Assembly (NCBI RefSeq): GCF_000002235.5
Contig: NW_022145604.1
Span: forward strand, 27,625,291 to 27,689,290
DNA length: 64,000 bases
From: Strongylocentrotus purpuratus
Lineage: Eukaryota > Echinodermata > Echinoidea > Camarodonta > Strongylocentrotidae
Direction: 5' to 3'
Every line of letters starts with the position of its first letter. The first letter of the stretch is position 1. The notes under the pieces are model-generated. The model searched no databases, was not told where the DNA came from, and saw only the letters and a program-made list of their open reading frames with translations. Both the position numbers and the translations under genes were made by a program. This document shows positions 49,060 through 60,100 of this stretch, one piece after another.

Positions 49060-49290
49060 AAAGCCTAGTTCGAATATGATGCAGCAAAACCGCAGCGTTT
49101 AAAAAAATGATGAAATAAAGTGTAAATCGCTTCACATTTCTGTATCGTGTAACACAGGGCTCAGAAAAAAACTTGGGAAACCTTTGTTGCGCGCAGTTGT
49201 CATTCATTAATTCATGAACAAACAAAAAAACAGCGTTTTTATAATTTTTGGCGGTGGTTTCCTGTGTCATATCTGAACAAGCTTTTGATG
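49060..49290. mobile_element. Inverted-repeat element with TTC(A/G)ATATGA.AC ends
   Basis: TTCGAATATGATGCAGCAAA near the left resembles, inverted, TTTCCTGTGTCATATCTGAA at the right. GTGTCATATCTGAAC also occurs near 7577, suggesting a repeat family. Confidence 0.4.
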
Positions 49291-49659
49291 GTCTGCGTTT
49301 TATGTGTATATAAAGGAAATGGGACTGGAAGAACTTGAAAGCTTAATGAAGATACATTGTACTCGTGTGGAACAAAAAAAAAGTACAAATTTTAATAACA
49401 AGGTCAAGTTCAAGTTCAAGTTCATTTATTCAAAACCACACAAAACATGATATAATCTGCATGATGCACACAACTTAAAGATAAACTTGAGTTCTGGTAA
49501 AAAAAGAAAATGAATTCTCACAGAATCTAACGAAACTTACACTGAATGTTCAAGATTACAAATAAATGTCATGTGCCAAATAATTTTGGAAGAAAATGTA
49601 TACTGGCTGAGTAATGAGCATAGAAAGATGAGGAAATCAGGGTAGTACTAGCCCCAACA

Positions 49660-49860
49660 CCATGTGTGTTGTCCCATATACATCTTTCTGTGTAAGTGAT
49701 TGTTACTTTACCAAGACTCTGCCAAATTTATGATAATTTTGATGACTCCAGAACCTTGCATTACACACCATTACTTACATGCTATATGATCAACTTTTCT
49801 GATCCATTCCACACCTTTTCTTTCACAATGCAATCGCATTACCAGAACTCAAGTTTATCT
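49660..49860 (+). mobile_element. TTAA-type MITE family F6, truncated copy
   Basis: GTCCCATATACATCTTTCTG through CAGAACTCAAGTTTATCT then TTAA matches 51613-51992. The left third is missing. Confidence 0.7.
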
Positions 49861-51049
49861 TTAACAACAGAGAGAGAGAAAGAGAGAACGCCAATATAAA
49901 AAGTTTATGAATGAATTGCCCTAGAATTGATTGCTGGACAAATTATTGTTACAGATATGGGGACCAAGAAGAAAACCAACGGTCAAGAATGGGGTTCTTT
50001 GGGGGGGAAGTATTTGCAGGTGAAAGCAAATTTGGCTTTTGAAGTGTACAGAAATAAATTTTGATATTACTATTAAAGACTTGATGAAGTTGCGTTTGTT
50101 TTATTCCATAATGAAGATGTCCTTTACATGTTTCTCATCTGGTTATAACTGGATTTGCCTTGTACTCCCTTCCATGAGCTATTGAGAATAATATATGCAC
50201 TCCTTACTGTTTTTGTCCTTTGTAACAACTATTGTTTAAATAAAAACAGCTATTTTCTATTAATTATGTTTCCATTGGGTAGTGTCGGTGTTGGAAAGTT
50301 TCAGTGGTATGCATATACTGAGTCAACACTTATTCTCTATGTTCAACTGCTGTAAGATCAGAATGTTTCACTACACAAAACTTTTGTACATTCATTTTGT
50401 AAACGAGAGCGATTTTTCATGGCAACTTATAGCGAAACACTTATGATTGTGTCGGTTGACTCAGTTGCTGTCCCAATCATTTCGCGGCAGGAAACTTTCT
50501 GTGAAGAAAATGTATGTATGGTTCAATTCTCGATCATTTCATGCATGCAAAAGTTTCTTGTTGTTTGGCAGTAATTCATTTGCATATGTTCAGGTATATA
50601 CATATATAGCATATTTGACATTAATTGATTCACTACATGTATATGTATTTCTAAACTGGTGAGCCCCCATATTTTGCATTTTGATACACAAATCAAACAT
50701 GTATTTTAATCCATCAGAAAATTGTCCAATTGTGTGATTCAGTGTACATGTATTGTAAATTCAGTTTGGTATCAACAATTAATGTGTCACTGCAATGTTT
50801 TGAGTATACATGTATATAAGATAACGGACATGTGATGTTGATTGTGTTGCTTTCCCCATGAGTCTTATGCTATCACATGTTGTATTAACTGATGGAAGAA
50901 TAGAATTTAATATTACATGTATATGCTTGTCCTGGAGGTTCGATCACTGTGTTTCTGATAATTTTTTTTTTTCTGAAAAATAAATTTGTAAATACATGTA
51001 CTACCACCGTGTTGTGTTCACTGTCTCATCTGTTCTCTAAACGAAAATC
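49861..51049. other. Intergenic 3' flank of SF3B1, no gene seen
   Basis: AT-rich, with several AATAAA hexamers on the plus strand (near 50050, 50236, 50979) that could be polyadenylation signals. Many ACATGTA motifs. No coding pattern. Confidence 0.45.
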
Positions 51050-51228
51050 CAGCCTGCATAAATAATTATTTATTCTAAGAAAAGCAGAAAAGTCACAGAA
51101 GCAGACTGGTGAAAGTTTGAATGAAAGAATTTTTGAGTTTTTGTCCCTACCTGTACAAGCACTTTAATGGGCAATGAGATAATAAATCCCTCGGAATAAG
51201 TTGAGTTTTTCTTGGGGTGAGGTTTCCT
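51050..51228. mobile_element. TTAA-type element, diverged F2 relative
   Basis: ACTGGTGAAAGTTTGAATG and TTGGGGTGAGGTTTCCT resemble F2 (CAGTGAAAGTTTGAGC, TTGGGGTGGACTTTCCC). The right end meets TTAA at 51229-51232, where the F3 copy starts. Confidence 0.55.
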
Positions 51229-51232
51229 TTAA

Positions 51233-51608
51233 AGGGATCGTTTAACAATGTTAATCTGAGATACACGGTCCTACATGTTACCAGTGTCTGTGATATGGTG
51301 TAATATTGAAGCCCTACAAAAATTAAACTTGAAAATGATCAAGAAGTGCCTCAAAAAGTAAAAATCTTTGAGTGACCGGTTTTACCATACTCGTTTTCCC
51401 TAATAGACTGTAGTGTTATGAAATTCGTTCAGCAAACGGTTTTCAAAATTTGTAATTCCAATCATTAATATCTTGATAATCAGACAGGCGATCGGCTTGT
51501 AAAAGTCATGGGGTTCCTGACTGACCTAAAGGTTTATAATTATCTTTGCAGCACGAGCTAAATCAATGATTATTTCTAAAGGATCTAAGACAAACTTACC
51601 GAATCCCT
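51233..51608 (+). mobile_element. TTAA-flanked MITE family F3, copy 3
   Basis: 376 bp starting AGGGATCGTTTAAC and ending TTACCGAATCCCT. TTAA sites at 51229-51232 and 51609-51612 are shared with neighbouring elements on both sides. Confidence 0.8.
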
Positions 51609-51612
51609 TTAA

Positions 51613-51992
51613 AAGAGGAGGTTGAGTTCTGGAGAGAGGTGGAAATTACTATGTGAGCGTTATCATCGTTATTATACAAGCGCGGAAGAACATCAGAGAA
51701 AAAAATTTCCCTGAAAAGCATGGCTCTTCAAATGCCTTCATATTCTAAATATGACACGTAACAGCTTAAAAATGAGGCCCGATTTTTATGCCACATGTTT
51801 GTGTAGTCCCATATACATCTTTCTGTGTACAGTGCTCGATACTGTACCAAGACTGCCAAATTTCTTATCATTTTGATGATTCCAGAACCCTGCAGTACAA
51901 ACCAATACTTACGTGCTACATGATCAACCTTTTCTGATCTATTCCACGTTTCTTTCACGATGCAATCGCATAGCCAGAACTCAACTTTATCT
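51613..51992 (+). mobile_element. TTAA-flanked MITE family F6, copy in convergent intergenic region
   Basis: 380 bp. AGAGGAGGTTGAGTTCTGG at the left pairs with CCAGAACTCAACTTTATCT at the right, followed by TTAA (51993-51996). It begins directly after the TTAA that ends the F3 copy. Confidence 0.75.
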
Positions 51993-52494
51993 TTAACATA
52001 GTACGTCACGTTATCAAGAAAATGATGATGCCCATGTCCTGCTGAGAGACTAGATTATGCTTGCATTATGCCTCGTACACTTTGGTGGGGAATCTTGTAG
52101 ATTAATGGGCAAGAATATAATTAATCCCTCAGAAGAAGTAAAGTTTCCTTTAAGTAGTCATACTCGGTGTATTTAGAATAATCACTACCATAGTCATGGA
52201 TGCGCTTCATAAATGTATAATGATATAACTTTCATGAGCACGTATCCAGTATGCATCTCTGGGATTTTACAAGTTTGGTACTAGTGACCTTTCCCTGCCT
52301 ATACGTAGATTGCATCTACACCACCACGTAGTCAATTTTGCATCACATACACATCTTCCATCACTCGGCAGCATTCAATGTACATTAACATGTATGTCAC
52401 GGACAATTATAAGGAGGGGAGAGGATGTAGGTACAGAGTCTGTTCTTTTCCTCAAATTAGACCTTTGCACAATGCTATGTTTTTCACTCACAAT

Positions 52495-52617
52495 GGCCCA
52501 AATTCACAAAGGAGGTTTGTTGACAAACCTAGGTTTATGTGCATCATATGACGCATTATGACGCACATAAACCTAGGTTTGTCGACAAACCTTCTTTGTG
52601 AATTCGGCCATTGTCAC
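52495..52617. mobile_element. Near-perfect palindromic element (about 120 bp)
   Basis: CAATGGCCCAAATTCACAAA and its inverse GAATTCGGCCATTG, plus inner ACAAACCTAGGTTTATGTGC arms. Belongs to the palindromic GGCCC-ended MITE style in this window. Confidence 0.75.
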
Positions 52618-52619
52618 AC

Positions 52620-54143
52620 AAGAAAAAAAAATGCTCATTACGATAAAATAGGACATCTTCGAATCACCTCAAATTTATCAATATCTGGAATATTTCTCTT
52701 CTTTTTATTTCAAGAAGTTACTCCATAATAATGGAATACAAACATTCATAGTTGCAGTAGCAATTTACATGTTATCAATTTTTTCAAATTCTTTTGTTGA
52801 AAGAGTACCGCACCTTGTGAACATATTAGCATTAATATCTATAGATCGTGTACATTCAGACATACAAAATATGAACACATTGTTGATTTTAATGCCATAC
52901 AAAAAAAAAAATCAATACAAAGGGCTCATTACCAATTAGTACTTTAACTGATTGAAAAGAGTCCATACAATACATTCTCATAGCTTCTCTTTAAATTTCC
53001 AAGGAAAATTGGCGCACAATGACTGTTGATTGTGCTTGCTATTTTTTTTTTACAACGTTTACAAATACTGTATATTTCATGTCCACTCCTAATATAATAC
53101 ACAACAGTCAAGTTTATCATGATTGGTCATCAAATTAGAAATACAAAACAAATTATAAAAATATTAAATGAGAAATATAAGTGACATAAATGTCAAATGA
53201 TGATACAGGAAAGAAACAACCAAAGCCCAATCAAAGAATAAAATAATTCCTTGAAGTTAAAGGAAAGTGTAGACTGACAAATCTACTTCAAAAGTAGGAA
53301 CACACTTTTGTAAAGTCTGTTGGAAAAAGAACAACAAACCGGTGAACCAATATTCACTTTCTTCACAAATATATTCATGGATTCATTAACAAATTCAGTA
53401 ATAATGCAGCTCTTCACGTCTTAAACAGTGAGATAACCTTCAAAATATACTCCATCCTTTGGTCAAAATCATGCCCGCATCCTCACTGCTGCAATATTCT
53501 GCAAATTTGCACATTGCCATTCAAAGGTACATGAGGCAGTTATTTGAATTTTTTCTAGCTAAATTAGCCATTGAACATTCCTGAATAGAGCAGAACAGTA
53601 TTCTCAACAAAGCTCAATTATGATATACATATAATTCACAAAGGCCAGGTTTCAATTTTTTTAACACCTTTTTAATTTCCCTGCAGAAAGATTTTCCTAT
53701 ACCTTCTAAACAGAAGTTCATTGAAGGCAGAACTTGTAGAGCATTTATGCTGTCCTACTTCTCTTACCTCAGTCATGCCCCCAGACCAACCCCAAATCTA
53801 TTGATAACCAACAAAGAGTTTGGCCATTGAGGGTACTGTACTTTTGTTTGGTCCATTGACGGTCTGGTATCGGTCTCGTGGACATGACTGGGGCATCAGT
53901 GAATGCTTTGTCGGCTGCCCGCAAGACAGCTGTTACTGCCATTTATAGTTGTTATGCCCTTCTTACAGGCACTCAACTGATCACTACATCATCCTGGCTG
54001 GTCACATCTTGGCAAAACTCTAAAATCACATACATGTACATCTTCATTCATGGTGTTGTCATACATTCAAATAGTCCTCTCTTTATAATATATAAAATAA
54101 TCATCCCTCTTTACATCCTCACTAGGAGGGTCTACGGTCCTCC
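52620..54143 (-). other. 3' flank of HSPD1, no further gene seen
   Basis: AT-rich sequence downstream of the HSPD1 stop. A minus-strand AATAAA at plus 52706-52711 is a possible but distant polyadenylation signal. No COQ10B-like coding sequence was recognised here, although that gene lies between SF3B1 and HSPD1 in human. Confidence 0.4.
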
Positions 54144-57100
54144 TCACATCATGCCTCCCATACCGCCCATTCCTCCCATACCTCCCATGCCGCCCATGCC
54201 ACCGCCGCCGCCCATTGGCATCTCCGGGGTCTCCTTGGGGGTCTCGGTGATGACGGCCTCGGCTGTCGTCAGGAGAGATGCGACGCCGGATGCATCCAGG
54301 AGCGCTGTCCTTACAACCTGCAGGAATCAAAGAAAGGAAAGAAAATCATTTAAAGTCTGTCTGCATTAGTTTAGCCACAAGGGATTAGACCTCCCTGCAA
54401 GGTCACTGACAGGTGGTTATCTCATCAAATCAGCTCTCAATCAACATAAGAAAAAGAGGATCATGGGGGACCAACGGGCACCGCTTAGGCATTGTTTGCT
54501 ATATAGAGGGCGCAAGTAGCTACAAGTAGTACTGTGGGGATTTAAAGAAAACTCAGAGGCATACAACCCAGGAACAGTTACCTCACTCAACCATTTCAAT
54601 ATTATCCCCTGAACAACATTTGTATCCAGACCACTAATATTCAGGTCACCATCTTTTGGACAACTTCTCCTAGAAGTCTACACCTACTTATTGATCCGAG
54701 GATTGTTTTTGTCTATGGGAGTGGTGCTAATAGAGAAGGCTAGGAGCCGAGGGTTGTGGAACAGCATGACCGGGAGTGGTGCTAATAGAGAAGGCTAGGA
54801 GCCGAGGGTTGTGGAACAGCATGACCGGGAGTGGTGCTAATAGAGAAGGCTAGGAGCCGAGGGTTGTGGAACAGCATGACCGGGAGTGGTGCTAATAGAG
54901 AAGGCTAGGAGCCGAGGTTTGTGGAACAGCATGACCGGGAGTGGTGCTAATAGAGAAGGCTAGGAGCCGAGGGTTGTGGAACAGCATGGCCGCCATAGTC
55001 AATCGATATGGCACCCAGAGAGAAAGAGATATTCACACATGCTTACCTTAGTAGGATCAATGATACCAGCCTTGACCATATCAACAAACTCTCCTGTTAG
55101 AGCATTATAACCAATCTCTTCTGATGCTTCAATCACCTTCTCAACAATGAGGGAGCCCTCTACACCAGCGTTGTTAGCGATGGTCTGGGTTGGGATGCGG
55201 AGTGCTCTCCTGACGATCTCGATTCCTGCAGAAAGCATAAGAGATGAATTATATACAGACTACCCATCACACCGACTATAGACTACCCAAGCTGTGACAT
55301 CATAAAGATCTATTATTAGAATTTCTCAATTTTTTCTTCATTTTCCAAAACTGCATAAAATATGTCGAAAACCAATTGAATATGTGAAGTATTGGCCGGG
55401 ATATGACCATCGGGATATGAACTTCAAAATGATAGTGATACATAGTAAAATGTTTAGCAAACATTAACTATACAGCGCTTCAATGCCCTCTCATAAACAT
55501 GGCCGTAGTCAGAGTTTAATGTTTGGGGGGGGGGGGGGGCACATACATGTAATTGATCAACGTCCTGGGGAGGGGTCTAAAATAGTTCAACCGATCTTGG
55601 AAATTTTGGGGGGGCACATGCCCCCCGTGCCCCCCGTGGCTACTCATAAAGTGGCAGCAGCCTACAGGCCAGGGCCCCATTTCATACAAACTTGTTATCA
55701 AGGACAAGTTACAATAATTGTTATAAGCTACTGAAATGTTGGCATTTGATTGGCTGAGAGCAAATTTGTCCTAGAAAGATAGCATTTGTTATTGATATAG
55801 CAAGTTCTATGAAACAGGGCCCAGTTTACTCTGTCTTGAAACAGATTCTGAATGAACCCACTACGATAATTTTCCATGGTTCCAATAACTGGCCTCTTTT
55901 CCTCTCTCTCCACTTACCAATCTTCTGGTCAGAGTTCTCTACTGGGATGTTGAGGAGAGATGTCAAGCACCTGATGAGAGCGGTTCCCCCACCAAGCACG
56001 ATGCCTTCCTCCACAGCAGCCCTAGTGGCGTTCAGAGCATCTGTCACACGGTCCTTCTTCTCGTTCACCTCAATATCACTTGAACCTCCGACCTGCAAAC
56101 ACACACAGGGTGACAGACAGACAAAGAAACAGAACATAAGTTTCATCATCAAATTGACCTCAATTACATACATTGTATGCTCCAATAATTAAGTTAAAAC
56201 ATCACATTGGAAAGTGCAGGCTCCTCCAACGAAGTCAATAGTTTTACATTTGATAAAAGGGGATAAGTTTTGAGGCATGATTTTGAAGCGTTCTGGGCTT
56301 TAAATGTCACAAAGAGAGGAAGGGAGCAAGTTCCTCAAAAGAGGAGCAAGAAATGATAAGGTAGAGTCTTCATATCCTTTGAGATGTGTTGAAGGTACTT
56401 GAAGATTGAAACCAGATGTGCGCCAGGACAAAGATGGCGCTGTTCAATGAGGGGAGTCCAGGAACAAGATTTTCAGTTTGGATTATATTCAGTGAACTTA
56501 CTATTTGACCAAATTGGAAAGAAATTTGGAACTATCGATTATGCCACTCATAGATAGATATGATACATGCATCATCCAAAATCTGGATCAGTAAAATTAT
56601 ACTGAAATATGTGGCCGAAAATCAGATTTCCAAAAATACGAACATAGCTATACACATAGAGAACTAAGTGAAGTGAGCTTGGGACAATAAATCTGATTTA
56701 ATTACAGAATCAGTCTGTCATTTGGACGTTTAAATTGTACACAGGTGATCTTTCCTGTAAACCCTTCTCACCTTGAGTACTGCTACACCGTCAGAAAGCT
56801 TGGCAAGACGTTCGTTGAGCTTCTCTCTCTCGTACTCTGAGTTGGTGTTCTCCACCTGTTCTGCGATCTCAGCGACTCTTCTGTCTACATCCTCCTGCTT
56901 TCCCATACCCTGTAAACATCAAATACAAAATACAAGGGTGTTAAAGACCGTCACCACTACTTGGTAAGAAGGGATTAGACCACACAGCGAGCCATCGAGG
57001 TCACTGTGACAGGTGGCTATCTCATTAACTCAGCTCTCATCTAACATAAGAAAAAGAGGATCATGGGGGACCAACAGGCACCGATTGGGGAAGTTTTCTA

Positions 57101-60100
57101 TATAGAGGGAGCAAGTAGCTACAAGTATGGCAGTGTGCCTTTAAAGTAACTCGGTAACATTGCCTCAGATTCTGAAACAAAATCCCGGTGTCCTTAGGTA
57201 AGGCATTAATCCTCATTCCAGAATCCCTCTGCTCTATAGTAAAATGAGCAATCAGTGCATTAACATTGGAGGCTCTAAACTTTTCCTGAATATTTTATTT
57301 TTCATTATCGTGTAGTCCCTTTGGATGGTTACTAATTCTTACCTTGAGGATAAGTGAATCATCCTTGGTGATAGCAATTATTCTTTGCGCTCTAGTAAAA
57401 TGAGCAATCAGAGAATTAACATTGGAGGCTCAACACTTTTCCTGAAGATTCCATTTTCATTATCGTGCAGTCCTCTGGATGACTGCAAATGCTTACCTTG
57501 AGGATGAGCGTATCATCCTTGGTGATAGCGATCTCACCAACCTGACCTAGATCCTGGATCTGAAGCTCTTCAATCTTGACTTCCATAGCTTCATCACCAA
57601 ATACCTGTCGAGAATAAATCATACATTCTTTAGATGGCACATATCAACATAACTCACAAATTAAAGATAAAGTAGAGTTCTGGTTATGCGATTGCATTGT
57701 GAAAGAAATGTTGTGGAATTGATCAGAATCTAGCATATAAGTATTGGTGTGTATGTACTGCACGGTTATGGAATCATCAAAAATATAAGGAATTTGGCCC
57801 AGTCTTAGTAAAGTTATAAGTACTTTACACAGAAAGATGTATATGGGATTACATGAACTTGTGGCATAAAAATCTGTCCTGATTTTTATAATGTTACATG
57901 TCATATTTAGAATATTAAGGCATTTGAAGAGCGATTCTTTTCAGGGAACGTTTTTTTATCTGATGTTCTTCCACACTTGCATAATACAATGATAACGCTC
58001 ACAAATTATTTTTCACCTCTTCCCAGAACTCAACATTCTCTTTAAATACAATCTATCATTTCACCACCAGGCTGGCTGATCAAAAAATTATGGGTCTCCA
58101 TAGTGTTACCTATTTCAGTTTATAAACACTTTTTAAATTCACTTGCTATAAACGGGACATGTATTTTCGACGTAAGATATATAATCATAATTCAAGCTTC
58201 CTTGTGCATGCCTTTCTGTACAGGTAATTAACAAAATGGAATTTATGGTGAAAACAAGGAATAAATTATTTACTCTGAGAGTAGAATACTTAAATGGAGT
58301 CACTCGTCAGTTTTCATGACATAATTTGCTGACACCAGACTTGGTGGATAATAAAAATCATTAACGTGTGTATAGGTATTAGGTCTGCACACAGCGAACC
58401 TGTTGGCCAATCAAGAAATACCCCCTCGTCTATCGAGAGTCTTCAGGTGTCGGAAAAGTGAGATAATGACTTTACCATGTGGGGGAATGGGTGAAAAACA
58501 CAGTACGTTACATAAGGCCTGGTGGTCATAAAACTGAAGGCTAATTCTGGTGATTGAAAGCACCTCTTATTGAGTAAACACCCGATTGGTGTTGAATTCC
58601 CCATGAGAGCTAACTACTGAGTGTCTTTAAGTTCAGAAGGTTTACAAATGACTAGACAACCCTAGGTCATTTGGGAAAGTGCTGGTCTACCAGTTTGAAC
58701 TGAATTTCCCCTTCAACTGATAACTGGACTGTCCGTGTTAGCCCAAGACAACGGGAGCGGATTACTTACGATTCCTCCTGTTGAGACGGCCATGTCATGA
58801 AGCTGGTTCTTCCTGTTATCACCGAACCCTGGTGCCTTGACTGCTGCAACCTGAAGACCAACCTTCAACCTGGAGATAGAAAATGAAGAAACAGGTTATA
58901 CAGAGGAATTTCAAATTCAGATCTAGAATAAACAAAACATGCTGGATCCCTGTACCTAATAATGTGTAGTCTATCAAATGACTGGCTCACTGCTGGGATT
59001 TTACATTAGCAGAAACTTAACTGTTTAAAATAGTTTGATGTTGAGTTGATCTCTTCAGGTCTTCATGGTGAAGCAGTATTTGATGCAATTGATTTATATT
59101 GCAATAAAAATTTGATGTCGGAATAAAAGATACATTTTTAAAAGATAAATATATTCCTCTGATTGTTTTAACTCTGACTCTGATCTAGGGTGAGAATTAT
59201 CATTGAAAATGTAATTAACCCGAATTGACACACATGCTAAAATCATCAACTTCGAGACACTTTTCTTACTCATAATCTTAACAAAGCAAGTGCCTTGTCT
59301 TACACAATGAAAATCATTATCCTGGGGGGTGTTTCACAAAGATCCCAAGTTGAACTCATCTCTAAGTTGGACTTAACAATTATGGAAAGCCATTAGCTTC
59401 CTAGATAATATTTTGTAAAAGTTATTTTAAAAGGCATAAAATGTTAATTCAAATCATTCATATTTTCTATTATCAAGGAGATTTCATGTTTTTAATGTGG
59501 AATTAATCAATAGTCTAAAATAATTGAAATTTCACTTTTGAATATATATCATTTAAGGCTACAAATGGCTCTCCATAATATTTTAGTCCAACTTAGAGTT
59601 AAGTTCGACTTAGAATCTTTGTGAAACACCCAGAATGTCCCGCCATGTTACCTGTTAAGAACCAATGTGCTGAGGGCTTCACCATCGACATCCTCAGCGA
59701 TGATGACGAGAGGTTTCCTCTGGGCGTTGGCTAGCTCTAAGGCTGGGACGATGGCCTGGATGGTAGAGATCTTCTTCTCACTCAGGAGGAGGAGAGCATC
59801 CTGGAACTCAACCTTCTGACCTGTAGCAGAGAAGGATTGGTGAGGATGATTTACTGTTACACTCTGAGGGATCTTTTCAATTCTTTTTTTGGACACCAGG
59901 GCCCCCGTCTTACAAAGATTTGCGATTGATCCAAATCAATCGCAAATCCTCCAATCAATCGCAAGTTTACAGTCTCCTATCTCTTATGTACATAGTTGCG
60001 ATTGATATAAATCCCAATAAGTTGTGATTGATATCAACTCTTTGTAAGACGGGGCCCAGATATCACATGACACTGAAACTTGTGATTGTAAGGAGCAGGT

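Noticed and set aside
53878..54369. 163-codon plus-strand frame with a poly Pro-Met-Pro segment
   Set aside because: Antisense of the HSP60 last exon; the repeats are the complement of the GGM tail.
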